Assembly (NCBI GenBank): GCA_002368175.1
Contig: AP018172.1
Coordinates: 2,478,001-2,542,000 of the forward strand
Source of the DNA: Calothrix sp. NIES-2098
Lineage (GTDB): Bacteria; Cyanobacteriota; Cyanobacteriia; Cyanobacteriales; Nostocaceae
Direction: 5' to 3'
DNA length: 64,000 bases
The translations under genes and the position numbers were made by a program. The first letter of the stretch is position 1, and each line of letters begins with the position of its first letter. The notes beneath the pieces were generated by a model that saw only the letters and a program-made list of their open reading frames with translations, searched no databases and was not told the DNA's origin. This document shows, in pieces, positions 1-8,977 of the stretch.

Positions 1-269
1 TACTACCCGGTCGGACAGAGGGTGAACTGCCTTTCAACATCAAGTCTCCCCGCTACGATGCTTACCATCGTGCTAAGTTAGGCTTCCCACAAGTCATTTG
101 GCAGACTAGCGTGCGTCGCTTTACTCCCCCCGAAAGGAAGCCAACAGCAGGTAATCCCGAGCTGTTCTTGGATATGGCTCGGAGTATCAACCCAACAGGC
201 AACGCACCTCAGCAGTTCTCAGTACAAAATATCGATATTGAGAAAGCGGTACCCTATCGTCGCAAGTAA
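1..269 (+). CDS. C-terminal end of a phycobilisome linker (ApcE-like), 5' end outside window
   Basis: An open frame enters from the left edge and stops at TAA 267-269, giving about 88 residues. It contains a linker-like stretch (ELPFNIKSPRYDAYHRAKLG) and ends AVPYRRK. The basic, Tyr/Arg/Pro-rich composition and this ending resemble the C-terminal tail of phycobilisome linkers, most like the core-membrane linker ApcE as I remember it. Such proteins organise phycobiliproteins in the light-harvesting antenna on the thylakoid surface. The following gene is on the other strand, so no apcA/apcB follows here, unlike the usual apcE-apcA-apcB order. Subtype is uncertain; a rod-core linker is the alternative. 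Confidence 0.55.
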   Translation, partial: LPGRTEGELPFNIKSPRYDAYHRAKLGFPQVIWQTSVRRFTPPERKPTAGNPELFLDMARSINPTGNAPQQFSVQNIDIEKAVPYRRK

Positions 270-291
270 GTTACGCTAACAACTTAACCAT

Positions 292-329
292 AGCGTATGT
301 TGTACTTTTATAAAGATACGGCATACGCT
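292..329 (+). terminator. Probable terminator after the linker gene
   Basis: Perfect 8-bp arms AGCGTATG (292-299) and CATACGCT (322-329) enclose a 22-nt loop and are followed by CTTTTATT. It lies 23 bp after the linker stop codon and before the convergent HTH gene. The long loop makes it a modest rather than a textbook terminator. Confidence 0.5.
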
Positions 330-337
330 CTTTTATT

Positions 338-757
338 CTAAGCACATTCATCATTCTCTGTGCGAAATCCTAGTTCTAGGAGAGCTTTGCGAATTTTGGC
401 TTTAGAAGGGCGGACTTTGGGCGCGACTAATCCCATTTCTCTAGCAGTCTCAAATAAATCCCGCATCAACATATCCAGCGAACTATCATCCGCATCTTCT
501 GGAAGCTTCTCAATTCTGGCTTCGTATGCTAGCGTATACAGCTCCAAGTGATGTTTCCCCATAACTCTAGCCAGTTTCCTTAAAGTTTCCGGCGTCGGAC
601 AGGTTCCCTTAAAACAAGCACCTCTAAGCCTAGGTTGAGGAACACCAGACAATTCCGCCAGACGGTTCATACTGATACCCTGTTCTTCCAAGTATTGAAG
701 AATGAATCGTCCTAAAGGGGAGCAATCTTCAGCTTTTATTTGCAACCTTGCTGGCAT
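338..757 (-). CDS. HTH (XRE-like) transcriptional regulator
   Basis: A 139-residue protein. Residues about 15-80 form a Cro/C1-type helix-turn-helix: LEEQGISMNRLAELSGVPQ gives the two DNA-binding helices, followed by TPETLRKLARVMG, the typical third and fourth helices. The C-terminal half (residues 80-139) is charged and helical with no recognised domain; it may serve for dimerisation or ligand sensing. It is convergent with the linker gene and stands alone, so its target cannot be inferred from context. No membrane segment or catalytic motif is visible. Confidence 0.75.
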   Translation of the reverse strand: MPARLQIKAEDCSPLGRFILQYLEEQGISMNRLAELSGVPQPRLRGACFKGTCPTPETLRKLARVMGKHHLELYTLAYEARIEKLPEDADDSSLDMLMRDLFETAREMGLVAPKVRPSKAKIRKALLELGFRTENDECA

Positions 758-1006
758 TTTTCGGAATTGGGAAAATCTAAATATCTACAATATAGCGGAG
801 TCCAAGGAATTACGCAGAATAAGTAATCCTCGGCATTGCTGAGTGCAAGCATGAATTAGCCTCACGCATCTGATGATTCTACCACCAAGGTACAGATCTC
901 AATGGGTTAATAATAATTTCGATAAATCGCTAACGATTAAGCTTTAAGTTACATCCAGCAATAAAAACCATGCGCTAGAACTAGAGATAAAGTCTCTGCG
1001 AAATCT

Positions 1007-1411
1007 GTGAAAAAACGAGTTACTCTGACGTTTCCTAAACGTGCTGTACAAATGCCAGTTACCTATCGACTGGCGAAAGAGTTCAATGTTGCTGCTAATA
1101 TTATCCGCGCCCAAGTTGCCCCAAATCAAATTGGCAAATTGGTTGTAGAACTGTCAGGAGACATCGATCAGTTAGATGCGGCGATCGAGTGGATGCGATC
1201 GCAAAATATCAATGTTTCTCATACATTGGGCGAAATTATCATTGATGAAGAAGCCTGCGTTCACTGTGGCTTGTGTACTGGAGTTTGTCCGACGGAAGCT
1301 TTGACTCTCAACCCAGAAACGTACAAGCTCACCTTCACGCGATCTCGCTGCATTGTCTGCGAACAGTGTATCCCCACCTGTCCTGTACAGGCAATTTCTA
1401 CTAATCTTTAA
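1007..1411 (+). CDS. NIL-domain ferredoxin with two [4Fe-4S] clusters
   Basis: A 134-residue protein starting at GTG 1007. Residues 3-75 match the NIL fold, the small ferredoxin-like domain also found at the C terminus of methionine importer ATPases (MetN). Residues 80-130 hold two complete CxxCxxCxxxC sets (Cys84/87/90/94 and Cys115/118/121/125), the signature of a bacterial 2[4Fe-4S] ferredoxin. It should be a soluble cytoplasmic electron carrier or Fe-S scaffold whose NIL part may sense a sulfur amino acid; that last role is inference. It stands alone between a divergent regulator and a convergent gene. The MetN at 44.6-45.6 kb carries the same domain. Confidence 0.85.
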   Translation: MKKRVTLTFPKRAVQMPVTYRLAKEFNVAANIIRAQVAPNQIGKLVVELSGDIDQLDAAIEWMRSQNINVSHTLGEIIIDEEACVHCGLCTGVCPTEALTLNPETYKLTFTRSRCIVCEQCIPTCPVQAISTNL

Positions 1412-1438
1412 ATTTTCTCTACTTTGGGGAGTCAATGG

Positions 1439-1642
1439 TCATTCATTAAGGTCAAGAGTCCAAAGTCCAGAGTCAATGGCAAAAGTCAAGAGTCAATTAA
1501 TTATTTCTCCCCTTCGGGTGACGCTCCTTCGTCGCTAACGCTGCGCTAACGCCAGTCGCCTGCGGAGGGAAACCCTCCCGCAGCGCTGGTCTCACCTTGT
1601 CTCCCCACACTTCCCACACTCCTTGTCTCCCCTAGCTCCCTA
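1439..1642. repeat. Interspersed intergenic repeats (GTCAAGAGTC type plus GC-rich palindromic block)
   Basis: Between two convergent genes lies a string of GTCAAGAGTC/GTCCAGAGTC units (about 1450-1495), then a GC-rich block (1508-1600) with internal inverted repeats such as GGAGGGAAACCCTCC. Similar GTCAAGAGTC tracts recur near 11.57 kb and 22.70 kb. This is typical non-coding repeat material of Nostoc-like genomes; no gene is visible. Confidence 0.6.
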
Positions 1643-2710
1643 CTAGCTTAAGCTAAACACATCTGCTAAAACACTAGTATCGCCTACAAGCCGATTCTTG
1701 GCTGGAGAGTCATAAACTACCAATAATGAAGGCTTCCCTGCTACATCATTAAATAGCGTCATCCCCTCAGCATGGTCTTCCCTATTTCCATAGGGAATTT
1801 TTTGTATAAGCTCTGGATAACTCAGAACATCATCTGCTACCTTAACGCCACCTTGCCAACGATAAACTTGCACTGGGCCGTCCAAATCCATCGTCGGCCC
1901 GGCTAAAATCAACAAGTCTTCTCCATCCAAATATAAATCTCGAATTCCTAAGCCATCCAACCACAGAAAATGCTTTTTATATGCCTTGTTTTCTGCGCCA
2001 ATTGATTTCAATGTCATCAATCCTGGGTTAGAATCTTCTAACTCTATTTCTAAAATTACAGCCCAACCTCGCAATACTGGGCCTCGTAAAGCCAGAAAAA
2101 TTCGGTTCTGATATATGCTGATCCCTTCGATATCAAAGCCATTGTCTTTTCCGGGAATTGCTGCTTGGATATAAAATCCTAAATGAGGGTCATCTGCTAA
2201 TGCTGATGTGAGCAAATTACCTTGGTTAGTCAACTCTAATTTAGCAGCAGTTAACTGCATATTTGGATTTTGCGGGTGTGGACAGGAGGAGAATAACTTA
2301 CCATCTACAAGCGGAATTCTGCCTAGTATGTAACGGTTAGCTTCTGATGTAATTGTTGCTAATCTTTGAATATTTTTGACATCGTTATACTTAGATTTAG
2401 GTTTTTGGCGCTTGTAGCTATGGGAACCTGTCAACCATAGATAATAATCTGCATAAGCAAGCCCTTCAATATCAATTTCTGCACTTTCATGTGCGGGTAA
2501 ATCAATAAATTCTGCTACTCGAAATTGCTGATGCTCTGCAAATTTGTTATTTTCGAGAAATGAGAGCCTTTCAAGGGTTGAGCTTTCATCCGATCCTAAC
2601 CATAAATATCTTTGTGGGGTTATTAATAGTGCTGAAAGGTCGTTTCTGTGTTTAGCAAAACTTTCTGTAAAGGTTAGTAATACTTGATTTAGCAAATGGC
2701 AGTTATCCAT
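1643..2710 (-). CDS. DUF3616 domain protein
   Basis: A 355-residue soluble protein with no signal peptide or membrane segment. The sequence alternates short beta-rich blocks with motifs such as DIEGLAYADYYLWLTGSHS (residues about 80-98), a second DIEGI block near residue 195 and EGMTLF near 315. This is consistent with the repeated-blade (propeller-like) DUF3616 family, which has no established biochemical role. It stands alone, and an upstream AT-rich region of about 300 bp separates it from the divergent CHAD gene. Family assignment is from memory of its characteristic blocks. Confidence 0.65.
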   Translation of the reverse strand: MDNCHLLNQVLLTFTESFAKHRNDLSALLITPQRYLWLGSDESSTLERLSFLENNKFAEHQQFRVAEFIDLPAHESAEIDIEGLAYADYYLWLTGSHSYKRQKPKSKYNDVKNIQRLATITSEANRYILGRIPLVDGKLFSSCPHPQNPNMQLTAAKLELTNQGNLLTSALADDPHLGFYIQAAIPGKDNGFDIEGISIYQNRIFLALRGPVLRGWAVILEIELEDSNPGLMTLKSIGAENKAYKKHFLWLDGLGIRDLYLDGEDLLILAGPTMDLDGPVQVYRWQGGVKVADDVLSYPELIQKIPYGNREDHAEGMTLFNDVAGKPSLLVVYDSPAKNRLVGDTSVLADVFSLS

Positions 2711-3013
2711 ATTACATAGCCTTAAGTATGCTTAGTCAAGCTTTTATTTTAGTAAGGTTTCAAATAGTACAAATCTGCCTAGGGAAATACAAAATAATAA
2801 ATTTTTTGTGACTTATAATAGTAGATTTCAATCAGCGATCGCTACAACAATAATTATGAGTAATTTACCAATCTTCCAGTTCATGAATTATTTGATAGCA
2901 AAATAAAATTTTTATATGTTTAAATTAAGTTTGGTTAACATCAAATTTTCCTGATGCTTTTTTAACTAATGTTATGATGCAAGAATCTAATTCAGTATTT
3001 ATTGGTGTAAATT
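2711..3013. other. Divergent intergenic region
   Basis: 303 bp, AT-rich, between the DUF3616 gene (leftward) and the CHAD gene (rightward). It should contain both promoters. One GCGATCGC octamer lies at about 2836. I see no hairpin, RNA gene or repeat. Confidence 0.5.
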
Positions 3014-4030
3014 ATGGAATTATCTAACAATCCCACTATCCAAACTCTTGGAGACTACGCTTACCAGGCGATTCAAAAACATTTTAAGAAAACCTTGAAA
3101 TGGGAGAAATCAGTTAAGAAAGATGAAGATCCAGAAGCTTTGCATCAAATGCGAGTAGGGATGCGTCGCTTACGTACCTCTGTTAGTAGGTTCGCAATAG
3201 CACTGGATTTATCAAAGCCGATTAGTGATAAAAATATCGGTAAAATTGCTCGCCGTCTTGGTAATCTCCGAGATTTAGACGTACTCAAAGAAACCCTAGA
3301 AAAAGAATATAAACCACGTTTATCTAAAAAAGAACAGAAACATTTACATACAGCGTTTGATGCTATAGCAAAACAAAGAGAACATGCACTAGCTACAGTA
3401 GAAACTACATTAAAAGATGAATCTTATAAGTCGCTAAAAGAAGAATTAGAAACATGGTTAGAAAAACCAAGGTATAAAGATTTAGCATCTATTACTATTC
3501 AGCAAGTTTTACCCGATTTACTGTTACCAGAAGTGAGTCAATTCTTATTGCATCCCGGTTGGCTTGTCGGAACCGAAGTGGGAGAATCAGAGTTAAAAAT
3601 CCGCAAAGACTGGGAAGCAGAAAAAATAGAACAACAACTAGCTAATAGAGGTGAAACATTACATAGTTTGCGTAAACAAGCTAAACGCGTACGCTACCAA
3701 TTAGAATTATTTTCCGATCTCTACAGCGAATCTTACGCCGCTTATATTGCAGATGTGAAAAATATCCAAGACATTTTGGGCGCAATGCAAGATAGCGTAG
3801 TTTTAACTGAGTGGCTTGAGGATGTATTTAAGTCAGATATGCATAGTCATTTGCATGGGCTGACTAAATTATTAGCAGAAAATCGTTACCAATTATGGCA
3901 GCAATGGCAACCATTACAAGAGCGCTACTTGAAAACCGAAACTCGACATGGCTTTCATTTAACAATATTACATCCCAAACAATCTGCTTTTTTGAATGAA
4001 GATGCGCCTAGCGAGCAGACAATTGGATAG
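3014..4030 (+). CDS. CHAD domain protein
   Basis: A 338-residue all-helical protein. The CHAD signature is present: ALHQMRVGMRRLRT at residues about 42-55 and a second basic helix SLRKQAKRVRYQLELF near 218-233. CHAD proteins use conserved His and Arg/Lys residues to bind inorganic polyphosphate and often associate with polyphosphate granules or with CYTH triphosphatases. No CYTH domain is fused or adjacent here. ATG 3014 follows an AT-rich leader. Its last 23 bp overlap the convergent gene at 4008-4661. Confidence 0.9.
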   Translation: MELSNNPTIQTLGDYAYQAIQKHFKKTLKWEKSVKKDEDPEALHQMRVGMRRLRTSVSRFAIALDLSKPISDKNIGKIARRLGNLRDLDVLKETLEKEYKPRLSKKEQKHLHTAFDAIAKQREHALATVETTLKDESYKSLKEELETWLEKPRYKDLASITIQQVLPDLLLPEVSQFLLHPGWLVGTEVGESELKIRKDWEAEKIEQQLANRGETLHSLRKQAKRVRYQLELFSDLYSESYAAYIADVKNIQDILGAMQDSVVLTEWLEDVFKSDMHSHLHGLTKLLAENRYQLWQQWQPLQERYLKTETRHGFHLTILHPKQSAFLNEDAPSEQTIG

Positions 4031-4661
4031 GAGCTTCCAGAGATAAAACATAAACGCTGCTTTGAGGAATCTGCACAATTCGAGTATTTTCTGCGGAACG
4101 CAAACCTGAGACTAATCCAATAGCACTTCCCAGCATTGCACCTCGGTCAAACTGTTCGGGATCTCCATTGCTCAAAAATCCCAAAGTACTGCCAGTCAGC
4201 CTACCCCAAACCGAACCGTTTTCTACAGCTTTGTCATTAGCTCGTTTATGGGTAATAGTAGTACCAGGAATCATCTGGCTTGATGCTTTAATTGAGACAA
4301 TTCGACCATTAATGACTAAGGACTGTGCCACAATTTTAGCGCCCCCATCAGTGGGTTTAAGGACTATGGTGACGGGAGTATTTTCTGGCGCTACAACATT
4401 ACCTTGAGCATCTTTAATTGCACTAGCTAAAGGAAGCGTCAAAGGATAATCTTTCTTTTGTCCGACATCTACAGTCACAGGTGCGGGAAACGAGACAATA
4501 ATTGCTGTATCTTGAGGAATAGTAATATCTTGGTTAACTGCTTGGGGCTGCACAGTAGGTTGAGGTGGTACGTTAGGAACTGGTTGAGCGCTAGCTGGTA
4601 CTGAGACAGCACCTAATAAAGACACAGAACAAGCAAGGCTTAACAAGATTTGTGATTTCAT
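4008..4661 (-). CDS. Secreted protein of unknown function
   Basis: A 217-residue protein with a clear signal peptide: basic MKSQ, hydrophobic LLSLACSVSLLGAVSV, cleavage near ASA-QP at residue about 26. A Pro/Gln-rich linker follows (residues 27-45), then a beta-rich domain with repeated Val-Ile-Ala strands. Residues 150-190 are Gly/Ser-rich (GSTLGFLSNG, GAMLGSAIGLVSGL) and could be a short membrane-interacting segment. No enzyme motif is seen. It overlaps the 3' end of the convergent CHAD gene by 23 bp. A periplasmic or envelope role is inferred from the signal peptide only. Confidence 0.7.
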   Translation of the reverse strand: MKSQILLSLACSVSLLGAVSVPASAQPVPNVPPQPTVQPQAVNQDITIPQDTAIIVSFPAPVTVDVGQKKDYPLTLPLASAIKDAQGNVVAPENTPVTIVLKPTDGGAKIVAQSLVINGRIVSIKASSQMIPGTTITHKRANDKAVENGSVWGRLTGSTLGFLSNGDPEQFDRGAMLGSAIGLVSGLRSAENTRIVQIPQSSVYVLSLEAPIQLSAR

Positions 4662-4760
4662 GACTGTTTTCCTGTTGATGTAAGTGGTGTTTGCAAGGTT
4701 TCAACCCCTTCACTCCATCAATAGGTTTGAGAGCATAAGTTTATGCAGTCTGAAATTGAT

Positions 4761-5891
4761 TCACTGCTTGCGGCGTACATAGCTAACCCCATCCAGCCAA
4801 ATGGCAGTCTCAGGATCTTTCGGATCGGCAATTAGGATGCGACGCTCGCTTGAGCCATCATCGTAATTGATATACAGCATCATCCCTTGAATGCGATAGC
4901 GACCGCGTTGATTTGGCGCTACGTTGCTAGTAGCAACAGATACGTCGCCAGACTCTGCATTTCCCCCGGCACCATTACCGCGTATAACTCGGCCATCAGA
5001 CGAAAAGCGATATTGCTCCCAAGCTGCGATTGACTGGCTACCGCCAACCGCAACGTTCCCCGTGCCAGAGAGCGAGCGAAATAACCCGTTAAGCTTGAAG
5101 TTTTCTGGCAATTTCGGATATGTCTTTGAGAAAGGTAACGCCTCCCAACCGTCTTTGCTTGCCAGTTCTAGTTTGCCACCCTGACGACGCCAACGCGTCC
5201 ATTCATCTGGTTTGGCTCGTTTGTGAGCTGCAATACCGCCGTTAAAAGAAAGCCCTTCAACATTGGTGAGGGCATCACCGTTGCGAAACAGTACAATCGG
5301 ATAGATCTTGACTGTCAAGAAGCCACCGATGCCCATCGCTGTGCGCGAATTGAAACCAAAACTATCGATCTGCTTGACAATTTCGCTGTCCGATGAGGAA
5401 GTAACAGTCCCAGGCTTGCTGGCTGGTGGTTGTTGGGCTTTCTTGGGTGTTTTGGGCGGTTTACTTACCGATGAGAGAAGTTGCGGCGATACCTTTGCGA
5501 ACTGAGCATCTGGCATCCGAGACACAGACAGCGCCACAGAGCAAGGATTGAGATTGGTATATTGATTGGTAATTTGTTGAGTGATGGTAGACAGAGCCAG
5601 TTCGAGTTGCTGTTTTTGGGTGGGGTGGCGATCGAATTCAGGCAAGCGGGCGCGGATTTGGGCGACACTGTTGGTAGTTTCCCAAGCTTCAACTTTACCC
5701 ACATCGCTAGCGGCAAAGCCTCCACCCTGCTTGCATTTTGCGGCGAAGTAATCGAATACCATTACAGTCAGCGCCGCCTTCATGAATGGCTCACTCGTAA
5801 TGTCACTGTCTTGTGCATAAGCACTCTGTGCCGCAGCCATTGAGATCGACAGAGTTAGTGCCATAACCTTTACTCGCATACAAACTCTCAT
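4761..5891 (-). CDS. Secreted protein of unknown function
   Basis: 376 residues from the first ATG. A second in-frame ATG at 5879 has a better spaced GAGAG about 7 nt upstream and leaves an ordinary signal peptide (cleavage near AYA-QD). Residues about 30-120 form a helical N-terminal domain with two Cys, residues 135-170 a Pro/Lys/Ser linker, and residues 190-376 a beta-rich domain with an RYRFSSDGR-like repeat and the ending GVSYVRRK. No catalytic motif or known family recognised. It lies 99 bp upstream of the secreted-protein gene ending at 4008, in the same direction, so the two may be co-transcribed. Confidence 0.7.
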   Translation of the reverse strand: MRVCMRVKVMALTLSISMAAAQSAYAQDSDITSEPFMKAALTVMVFDYFAAKCKQGGGFAASDVGKVEAWETTNSVAQIRARLPEFDRHPTQKQQLELALSTITQQITNQYTNLNPCSVALSVSRMPDAQFAKVSPQLLSSVSKPPKTPKKAQQPPASKPGTVTSSSDSEIVKQIDSFGFNSRTAMGIGGFLTVKIYPIVLFRNGDALTNVEGLSFNGGIAAHKRAKPDEWTRWRRQGGKLELASKDGWEALPFSKTYPKLPENFKLNGLFRSLSGTGNVAVGGSQSIAAWEQYRFSSDGRVIRGNGAGGNAESGDVSVATSNVAPNQRGRYRIQGMMLYINYDDGSSERRILIADPKDPETAIWLDGVSYVRRKQ

Positions 5892-6198
5892 ATTGTGACG
5901 TTAACGGTTGAATTGAATGGCAGTAGATATGTTTAGCACCCATTAACTGCAAATTATCTCTGTTTTGTTCGCTTTCATGAACTGTTATGCCGCGATCGCT
6001 TCATAATTATTTATACTCAGTCATTGCCGATTGCCTTTAGTCTTGGCAAATCTTGCTCGGAATTCTCTAAGACTGACGAATATTTTTATTGAAACATTGG
6101 CAAGGTAGGAATGTGAGATTTTTTCAATATTTAATCAAAGGTAATCTAAGGATTCATTGCGACGGGCGATCGCCACTTTTTTGTAACTCAAAAATAAT
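5892..6198. other. Intergenic region, no gene seen
   Basis: 307 bp between two leftward genes. It is AT-rich, with HIP1-type octamers near 5994 and 6168. It holds the promoter of the secreted-protein gene; I see no clear hairpin, repeat or RNA gene. Confidence 0.5.
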
Positions 6199-7506
6199 TT
6201 AGCTTTGCTCGGATGTATCGTTGCTTATTTCCATTACTTTTGGATTAACTCCATAATATTTAGCAGCTTCCGACATCTTAAAATGCAATAAACTTTCATC
6301 ACCAAGTTCTTGAATTACCTCAGGTTTAGATGGAACTATCTCCAGCACATTCATAATTTCTAATGCTATTGATTTAGCTAATAAAGGAGGTACAGAGTTA
6401 CCAACTTGGCGGAAGCCGTGCCATTTAGTGATATGAAATCTAAACCAATCAGGATAGGAATGCAACCTCGCTGCTTCTCTAACGGTGATACATCTGGGCG
6501 TAAAAGGATGAATTGGTCTAGGAGAAGTAAAAGAACCACGATACATATCTGTACCTGCTCTTAAGGTGTTACAAACACCAGCAGGATGTAGTTTATGAAA
6601 GCGACTAATTGGTTCTCTTTCACCTTGAACTGTAGCAACAAAGCGTTCAATAGTTGCACTTGAGTGTTTGGTGCGGAAACTGGAAGAGAGAATTCGGGAA
6701 TCAAATTTACGCGTGTATGAATAATCATTTTCTGAAGTCTTGATACCCCGAAGTGCCAGAGCATAATTACTAGGCTTACCATACGCTGCAACAACCCAAT
6801 CTCTTAATAGTAACTCTGAATATTGTTCTACTTCCGGTATATCTCCAATTGCATCCCAGACTGTAGGACTAGTTGGTAGTAAAGATGAATTTTTCTTTGG
6901 GGAGTTATGCGGCTTTGCTATTTGGGTTATACGTTGGGGATATTTTGGTAAAGCTACATCTTCCCTTGCTCCTAAGAGAAATAATCTTTCTCGTGCTTGG
7001 GGAACTCCGTAATGAGCAGCGTTGAGAATTTGGTAATTTTCTTCTACTTGATAGCCTTCGCTTTGAAACTCACTAATCAAAGTTTTGAGAATTTGTTTAT
7101 GTTCGCCTATTGTGATACCACGAACATTTTCCATTACAAAAAATTTTGGTTGCAACTCTAAAACTAGACGATGAAAGTGAAATACTAAAGAGTTGCGTGG
7201 GTCATCAAAATTTCGTTTTCCAATAATAGAGAAACCTTGGCAAGGAGACCCAGAAATTACTACATCAATTTCTCGATCGCCAATTTGCGATCGCTTTCTA
7301 ATTTCTTCCCCAGTGGTATCCACAACGCTTTGGCATAATACTGTCCAAAAGGGAAAGTTAAATTCATGAATTGCACAATGAATCGGGTCAATTTCTATAG
7401 ATGCGAGTACATCAAACCCAGCTTGTTCAAAGCCAAGAGTCATTCCACCTGCACCCGCGAATAAGTCAACTGCGATTGGTCGTTGTGTTCTCAACTCATG
7501 AGCCAT
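6199..7506 (-). CDS. Orphan DNA (cytosine-5) methyltransferase
   Basis: 435 residues with the C5-methyltransferase motifs in order: motif I DLFAGAGGMTLGFEQAG (14-30), motif IV SPCQGFS with catalytic Cys89, motif VI MENV (Glu126), motif VIII QARERLF (170-176), a variable target-recognition region (about 190-320), then motifs IX-X ending FRQVGNSVPP. It transfers a methyl group from SAM to cytosine in a specific DNA site. No restriction endonuclease, helicase or Vsr gene is adjacent, so it is an orphan enzyme. Cyanobacteria carry orphan C5 enzymes that methylate CGATCG, the core of HIP1; this may be one, but the recognition site cannot be read from sequence alone. Confidence 0.9.
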   Translation of the reverse strand: MAHELRTQRPIAVDLFAGAGGMTLGFEQAGFDVLASIEIDPIHCAIHEFNFPFWTVLCQSVVDTTGEEIRKRSQIGDREIDVVISGSPCQGFSIIGKRNFDDPRNSLVFHFHRLVLELQPKFFVMENVRGITIGEHKQILKTLISEFQSEGYQVEENYQILNAAHYGVPQARERLFLLGAREDVALPKYPQRITQIAKPHNSPKKNSSLLPTSPTVWDAIGDIPEVEQYSELLLRDWVVAAYGKPSNYALALRGIKTSENDYSYTRKFDSRILSSSFRTKHSSATIERFVATVQGEREPISRFHKLHPAGVCNTLRAGTDMYRGSFTSPRPIHPFTPRCITVREAARLHSYPDWFRFHITKWHGFRQVGNSVPPLLAKSIALEIMNVLEIVPSKPEVIQELGDESLLHFKMSEAAKYYGVNPKVMEISNDTSEQS

Positions 7507-7611
7507 GACCCAAAAAGTTTAAAGGTTAAAGTATAAGGCTAAAAGATGCCATTTTATACTTCATCCTAGCCTAAGGCAAGCCACCCTCCGGGTGTCTACA
7601 TACTTTATACT

Positions 7612-8775
7612 TCACCCTTTATCTAGCATTTGCAAAATTTCTTGAGCAGCGCGATTGCATACTCCCAATTCTCCCAAACTCTGGCGCATTTGGTGATAAT
7701 CTACGAGAGTTTGCTGTTTTTTCTCATTATTGAGCAGTAATTCCATTGCGGCTTGAGTAATATTCTCTGCTGTAGCTTGCTCTTGTAAAAATTCTGGCAC
7801 AATTCCCCGCATCACTACCAAATTCACTGGCGATGCAAAAGGGATAGAACCTTTGAGGATTTTACGGGCAATCCAAGCTGTAATGGGATTCAGGCGATAG
7901 ACAACCACTTGCGGTACATTTAACAAAGCAAGTTCCAGGTTGACTGTACCTGATTTGGTAATGGCAAAATCAGCCGCAGCAAAAACTTCTTTTTGTTGAC
8001 CGGATACAATTGTTGCCCGTAACCCATAACGCTGAATTCCGGCGGTAATTGGTTCTCGGAAGTCTTCTAGAGACAGGGGAATCCAAAAATGTACCTCTGG
8101 TAATTTTGCTTGGATATTTTGGGCAGCTTGAAAAATTACAGGTAAAAGATATTTTAATTCTTGACGACGAGAAGCTGGTAACAGAGTTATTGCGATCGCC
8201 TCTGGCTCAATTCCCAATTTAGCGCGGGCTTCCTGGCGGCTGGGAGCGCTTTGCATCCGATCGACTAGAGGATGCCCCACCCAGGTAACATTGGCACCTT
8301 GCTGGCTAAAATAACGGGCTTCTTCGGGGAAGATGGCTAAGAGCTTCTTTGTAAACCCAACAATGCGGTTGGTGTTACGCAAACTGACAGACCACACCCA
8401 CTCTTGGGGAGCTATGTAATAAACTACTGGCACTTGCGGCAAATTCTGCTGCATATACGTACCAACACCCAAATTTGGCCCCATATAGTCGATTAGCAGT
8501 ACCAAGTCAGGGGGATTTTGTTTCAAATAGGCGATCGCTTTTCGTTGCACTAGGAGAGTTGGTACAACATAACGCAAGGATTCTAAAAGACCCACCGAAC
8601 CAATACGACTAGTATCGCCCAGTATGGTTGCCCCTGCCTCTGCCATTTTTTCACCACCCAGCGCCACAATCTCCAATTCCACACCAGCAGCCACAGCTTG
8701 ACGCTTCAGCGCTGAAATGAGTAGAGAACCTTGCAAATCGCCAGATACTTCGCCAGTGCTGATAAATATCCGCAT
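7612..8775 (-). CDS. lpxB: Lipid-A-disaccharide synthase
   Basis: 387 residues when started at ATG 8775, where the family's N-terminal block MRIFISTGEVSGDLQGSLL begins; a longer reading frame adds 13 residues unlike the family. It condenses UDP-2,3-diacylglucosamine with lipid X to form lipid A disaccharide at the inner membrane. Family blocks seen: IDYMGPNLGVG, YYIAPQEWVWS, GHPLVD, LLPASRRQEL and the late TKSGTVNLELALLNVPQVV. It is the last gene of the leftward purC-bamA-lpxC-fabZ-lpxA-lpxB series, 200 bp after lpxA. Confidence 0.95.
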   Translation of the reverse strand: MRIFISTGEVSGDLQGSLLISALKRQAVAAGVELEIVALGGEKMAEAGATILGDTSRIGSVGLLESLRYVVPTLLVQRKAIAYLKQNPPDLVLLIDYMGPNLGVGTYMQQNLPQVPVVYYIAPQEWVWSVSLRNTNRIVGFTKKLLAIFPEEARYFSQQGANVTWVGHPLVDRMQSAPSRQEARAKLGIEPEAIAITLLPASRRQELKYLLPVIFQAAQNIQAKLPEVHFWIPLSLEDFREPITAGIQRYGLRATIVSGQQKEVFAAADFAITKSGTVNLELALLNVPQVVVYRLNPITAWIARKILKGSIPFASPVNLVVMRGIVPEFLQEQATAENITQAAMELLLNNEKKQQTLVDYHQMRQSLGELGVCNRAAQEILQMLDKG

Positions 8776-8838
8776 TTGGTAATTGGGAGGAAATAAGGGA
8801 CAGGAAATTGGCAATTAAAAGAAATATCTTTTTATCTC

Positions 8839-8932
8839 ACGCAAAGACGCAAAGACGCAAAGAAAAATGCAAAATCTCTCTTCAAATCTCCTTCCTTTGT
8901 GTCCTTCGTGCCTTGGCGGTTCGTTTCTTACT
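8839..8932. repeat. Intergenic ACGCAAAG tandem repeat with flanking element
   Basis: Three exact head-to-tail ACGCAAAG units (8839-8862), then a segment with TTCGTG and GGCGGTTCG. A related tract with one mismatch per unit occurs at 43855-43880, and the inverse complement of the flanking part at 45608-45665. These are short tandem repeats of the kind common in Nostoc-type genomes. The region separates lpxA from lpxB. Confidence 0.7.
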
Positions 8933-8977
8933 GTTTGAGTTGGGTATTTACACCTCAACTCAAACTTACTAACTAAC

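Noticed and set aside
944..1129. Minus-strand open frame opposite the NIL ferredoxin gene
   Set aside because: Fully antisense to a well-supported gene and without family features.
8839..8862. Tandem ACGCAAAG units considered as a CRISPR-like array
   Set aside because: Units are 8 bp, contiguous and without spacers; they are ordinary short tandem repeats.
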